The notes beneath the pieces were generated by a model, which was not told the origin of the DNA, did no database searches, and saw only the letters and a list, made by a program, of their open reading frames with translations. Position numbers and translations under genes: made by a program. Of a DNA stretch of 7,071 nucleotides, positions 4,281-7,071 are shown piece after piece (position 1 is the first letter of the stretch; the number at the start of each line of letters is the position of its first letter). Origin of the DNA: an uncultured Clostridium sp. (GTDB lineage: Bacteria; Bacillota; Clostridia; TANB77; CAG-508); the NCBI GenBank assembly GCA_946497905.1, contig CAMMMI010000086.1, positions 1 through 7,071 of the forward strand. Reading direction: 5' to 3'.

Positions 4281-7071
4281 TTAAGAAATTTTTTCTTGTG
4301 TTTCTTCATTATCAGATATTTCTTCTCTTTCTTCTGTACTTATATGAATATTTTGATATTTTTGCATTCCTGTTCCAGCAGGTATTAACTTACCAATTAT
4401 AACATTTTCTTTTAATCCTACTAAATCATCTATTTTTCCTTTTACAGCCGCTTCTGTTAAAACTCTTGTAGTTTCTTGGAATGATGCTGCTGATAAGAAA
4501 CTATCTGTTGCAAGAGATGCTTTTGTTATTCCTAGTAATACTCTTTTTCCTGTTGCTGGTCGTTTTCCTTCTGCAATTACTTCATTATTCTTATCTTGGA
4601 ATTCATACATATCAATTAATGTTCCTGGGAACATATCTGTATCGCCATTATCTTCTACTCTTACCTTTTTAAGCATTTGTCTTCCTATTACCTCAATATG
4701 TTTATCATTTATATCAACACCTTGATTCCTATATACTTTTTGTACTTCAGAAATTAAGTATTCATATACACCTTCTGAGCCTTTTATAGCAAGTATTTCA
4801 CTTGGATTTATTGATCCTTCTATTAATGGATCTCCCGCTTCTACTAGATCTCCATCTCTTACTTTCATTTTTGAACCAAATGGTATTGTATATGTTTTTG
4901 CATCATCATTACTTGTAACAATAACTTCTTTTTTCTTCTTAGTTTCTTTTATTTTTACTTTTCCTGCTATTTCTGTAATAATTGCTACACCTTTTGGTTT
5001 TCTAGCTTCAAATAATTCCTCAACTCTAGGAAGACCTTGTGTAATATCAGCAACCCCTGCTACACCACCTGAGTGAATTGTTCTCATTGTAAGCTGTGTA
5101 CCAGGTTCACCAATTGATTGTGCTGCTATTATTCCTACTGCTTCTCCTATTGATACTAAATCTCTTCTTGCTAATCCCATACCATAACATTTTTGACATA
5201 CACCGCGTTTTGAATGACATCCTAATACTGAACGTACTTTTAGTTTTTCTATTCCTGCTTCTACTATTTGGTCTGCAATATTTTCTGTTATCATTGTATT
5301 TTTGTCTACTATTAATTCTTTAGTTTGTGGATTTACAACATCTTCTACAGGATATCTTCCAAGTAGTCTTTCTTGCATTTTTTCTATTATTTGATTTCCA
5401 TCTTTTATATCATATACTATTATTCCTTCATCTGTTTCACAATCATGTTCTCTAACTATTATATCTTGTGAAACATCTACTAATCTTCTTGTTAAATATC
5501 CAGAGTCAGCTGTTCTTAAGGCTGTATCTGAAAGTCCTTTACGTGCTCCGTGTGCTGAAATAAAGTATTCTAATGCATCTAATCCTTCTGCAAATGATGA
5601 TTTAATTGGTATTTCTACAGCTTTACCTGTTGTACTAGCCATAAGTCCACGCATACCTGCTATTTGTCTTAATTGGCTCATATTTCCTCTTGCTCCTGAT
5701 TTTACCATCATGTATATTGGGTTTAAATCTTCGAAATTTTCTTCCATTTTATTACTTACTTTTTGTGTTGTTTCTTCCCAAACATTGATAACTGCATTAT
5801 ATCTTTCATCATCTGTTATTAATCCTCTAGCATATTGTTTTCTAATATTCTCAACTTTTTCGTCAGCTTCTTTTAATAGTTCTTTTTTAGCTTCTGGTAC
5901 TTTTACATCATCCATAGAGAATGTTACACCTGCTAAAGTAGAATATTTAAATCCTAGTGCTTTTATATAATCTATTACTTCTGCTGATTCTGTAAGACCA
6001 TGTGTTCTTATAACTCTTTCTATTATTGTTCCCATTGATTTTTTCATAACTGGGAAGTCTATTTCATATTGGAATGGATCTTCTTCTCTGTCTATAAATC
6101 CTAAATCTTGTGGTATTCCTTGATTGAATATTATTCTTCCAACACTTGTTTCTATTTTCTTTGTTTTTATTTCTCCATCTATTTCTCTTTCGATTCTTAC
6201 AAAGATTTTTGCATGTATCCCTACTTCATGATTTTCATATGCCATTATTGCTTCTTCAGGATCTCTAAAATAATTTCCTTCTCCTTTTTCTCCATCTAAC
6301 ACCATTGTTAGATAATATGAACCTAAAATCATATCAAGTCTTGGTACTGCAACTGGTCTTCCATCTTGTGGTTTTAAAAGGTTATTTGTTGCAAGCATTA
6401 AATATCTTGATTCTGCTTGTGCTTCTGGTGATAATGGTAAATGCACAGCCATTTGGTCTCCGTCAAAGTCTGCATTAAATGCTTCACAAACTAATGGGTG
6501 AAGTTTTATTGCTCTACCTTCTACTAAAACTGGTTCAAATGCTTGAATACCAAGTCTATGCAATGTAGGTGCACGGTTTAACATTACTGGATGGTCTTTT
6601 ATAACTTCTTCTAATATTTCCCATACTTCTGGTCTAAGTCTTTCAACCATTCTTTTTGCATTTTTTATATTTTGAGCTATTCCTCTTCCTACTAGTTCTC
6701 TCATAACAAATGGCTTAAATAATTCTACAGCCATTTCTTTTGGAAGTCCACATTGATATATTTTTAATTCTGGACCTACTACTATAACAGAACGACCTGA
6801 ATAGTCAACACGTTTTCCTAATAAGTTTTGTCTAAATCTACCTTGTTTTCCTTTTAATAAATCTGATAATGATTTTAAAGGTCTGTTTCCAGCTCCTGTA
6901 ACTGGTCTTCCTCTTCTTCCATTATCTATTAGTGCATCTACAGATTCTTGTAACATCCTTTTTTCATTTCTTACAATTATTTCTGGTGCTCCTAATTCTA
7001 ATAATCTTTTTAATCTATTATTTCTGTTTATAACTCTTCTATATAAATCATTTAAATCAGATGTTGCAAAT
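4281..7071 (-). CDS. rpoC: DNA-directed RNA polymerase subunit beta' (5' end outside window)
   Basis: RpoC forms one wall of the main channel of RNA polymerase and supplies the catalytic Mg2+ site that joins ribonucleotides on a DNA template. The frame is open to the right edge and begins in FATSDLNDLYRR, so about 270-290 N-terminal residues (first zinc finger, clamp) are missing from the usual ~1200. Of the 929 visible residues, 78-100 hold RFRQNLLGKRVDYSGRSV (switch 2), 199-207 hold NADFDGDQM with the three catalytic aspartates, and 499-531 are the bridge helix (YFISAHGARKGLSDTALRT). Cysteines 544, 618, 625 and 628 form the second zinc site. Residues 649-669 are the trigger loop (QLTMRTIHSGG, with M662 and H666). 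No insertion follows the trigger loop, unlike in Proteobacteria. The conserved end (SFLSAASFQETTRVLTEAA) is followed by a short acidic tail. The ATG at 6956 is internal (NEKRMLQES), not the start. rpoB is expected just beyond the right edge. Confidence 0.98.
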   Translation of the reverse strand, partial: FATSDLNDLYRRVINRNNRLKRLLELGAPEIIVRNEKRMLQESVDALIDNGRRGRPVTGAGNRPLKSLSDLLKGKQGRFRQNLLGKRVDYSGRSVIVVGPELKIYQCGLPKEMAVELFKPFVMRELVGRGIAQNIKNAKRMVERLRPEVWEILEEVIKDHPVMLNRAPTLHRLGIQAFEPVLVEGRAIKLHPLVCEAFNADFDGDQMAVHLPLSPEAQAESRYLMLATNNLLKPQDGRPVAVPRLDMILGSYYLTMVLDGEKGEGNYFRDPEEAIMAYENHEVGIHAKIFVRIEREIDGEIKTKKIETSVGRIIFNQGIPQDLGFIDREEDPFQYEIDFPVMKKSMGTIIERVIRTHGLTESAEVIDYIKALGFKYSTLAGVTFSMDDVKVPEAKKELLKEADEKVENIRKQYARGLITDDERYNAVINVWEETTQKVSNKMEENFEDLNPIYMMVKSGARGNMSQLRQIAGMRGLMASTTGKAVEIPIKSSFAEGLDALEYFISAHGARKGLSDTALRTADSGYLTRRLVDVSQDIIVREHDCETDEGIIVYDIKDGNQIIEKMQERLLGRYPVEDVVNPQTKELIVDKNTMITENIADQIVEAGIEKLKVRSVLGCHSKRGVCQKCYGMGLARRDLVSIGEAVGIIAAQSIGEPGTQLTMRTIHSGGVAGVADITQGLPRVEELFEARKPKGVAIITEIAGKVKIKETKKKKEVIVTSNDDAKTYTIPFGSKMKVRDGDLVEAGDPLIEGSINPSEILAIKGSEGVYEYLISEVQKVYRNQGVDINDKHIEVIGRQMLKKVRVEDNGDTDMFPGTLIDMYEFQDKNNEVIAEGKRPATGKRVLLGITKASLATDSFLSAASFQETTRVLTEAAVKGKIDDLVGLKENVIIGKLIPAGTGMQKYQNIHISTEEREEISDNEETQEKIS

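Noticed and set aside
4481..6299. Four plus-strand ORFs (4481-4672, 5096-5323, 5710-5970, 6108-6299)
   Set aside because: All are antisense to the highly conserved rpoC frame and have shadow-like composition rich in Leu, Phe, Ser and Tyr.
4281..6956. ATG at 6956 as the start of rpoC
   Set aside because: The frame stays open upstream to the window edge and encodes the conserved RpoC stretch FATSDLNDLYRR...IIVRNEKR, so this Met is internal.
1..7071. CRISPR array, tRNA, rRNA, insertion sequence or attachment site
   Set aside because: No regularly spaced short repeats, cloverleaf, transposase or terminal repeats were seen; the protein-level repeats are too diverged to be DNA repeats.

Overview
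The window is AT-rich (by eye roughly 70 % A+T). Every supported gene lies on the minus strand, so transcription runs from high to low coordinates. Shine-Dalgarno sites of the AAGGAG type, A+T-biased codon choice (AGA, ATA, TTA), the standard genetic code, and an RNA polymerase beta' subunit with no insertion in its trigger loop all point to a low-GC Firmicute. The style of the secreted proteins suggests a gut-type member of the Clostridia. The genus cannot be read from the sequence.

From right to left the layout is as follows. (1) 7071-4281 is the 3' three quarters of rpoC, cut by the right edge of the window, with the active-site NADFDGDQM, bridge helix, second zinc site and trigger loop all intact. 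(2) 4280-4175 is a 106-base gap holding a perfect 15-bp inverted repeat. It overlaps a possible 19-codon leader ORF with a good Shine-Dalgarno site. (3) 4174-3638 is a 178-aa membrane-anchored protein starting at TTG, with a short extracytoplasmic beta domain resembling FxLYD-type domains. It is closed by a strong intrinsic terminator with a perfect 20-bp stem. (4) 3570-3344 is an intergenic region with a good sigma-A-type promoter (TTGAAT, 17 bases, TACAAT), a more GC-rich patch just upstream of it, and a strong ribosome binding site. (5) 3343-1 is a very large modular surface or secreted protein, cut by the left edge after 1114 codons.

The large protein starts with a short basic leader and a Gly-Ser-Ile-Thr-Leu-Phe-Val hydrophobic segment that looks like a class III or pilin-like signal. 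It continues with about eight immunoglobulin/fibronectin-like beta units, seven of them closed by a D-x-A-G-N-type signature or a decayed form of it. It then changes to two Listeria-Bacteroides (Flg_new/InlB B-type) repeats, a MucBP-like module and the start of another repeat. It is most likely an adhesin or stalk-like cell-surface protein. It has its own promoter, so it is probably not part of the rpoC transcription unit.

The most notable points are the break from the usual gene order (rpsL, rpsG, fusA normally follow rpoC), the leader-ORF and hairpin arrangement ahead of the TTG-started gene, and the pilin-like start on a giant Ig-repeat protein. No mobile element, CRISPR array, tRNA or rRNA is visible.
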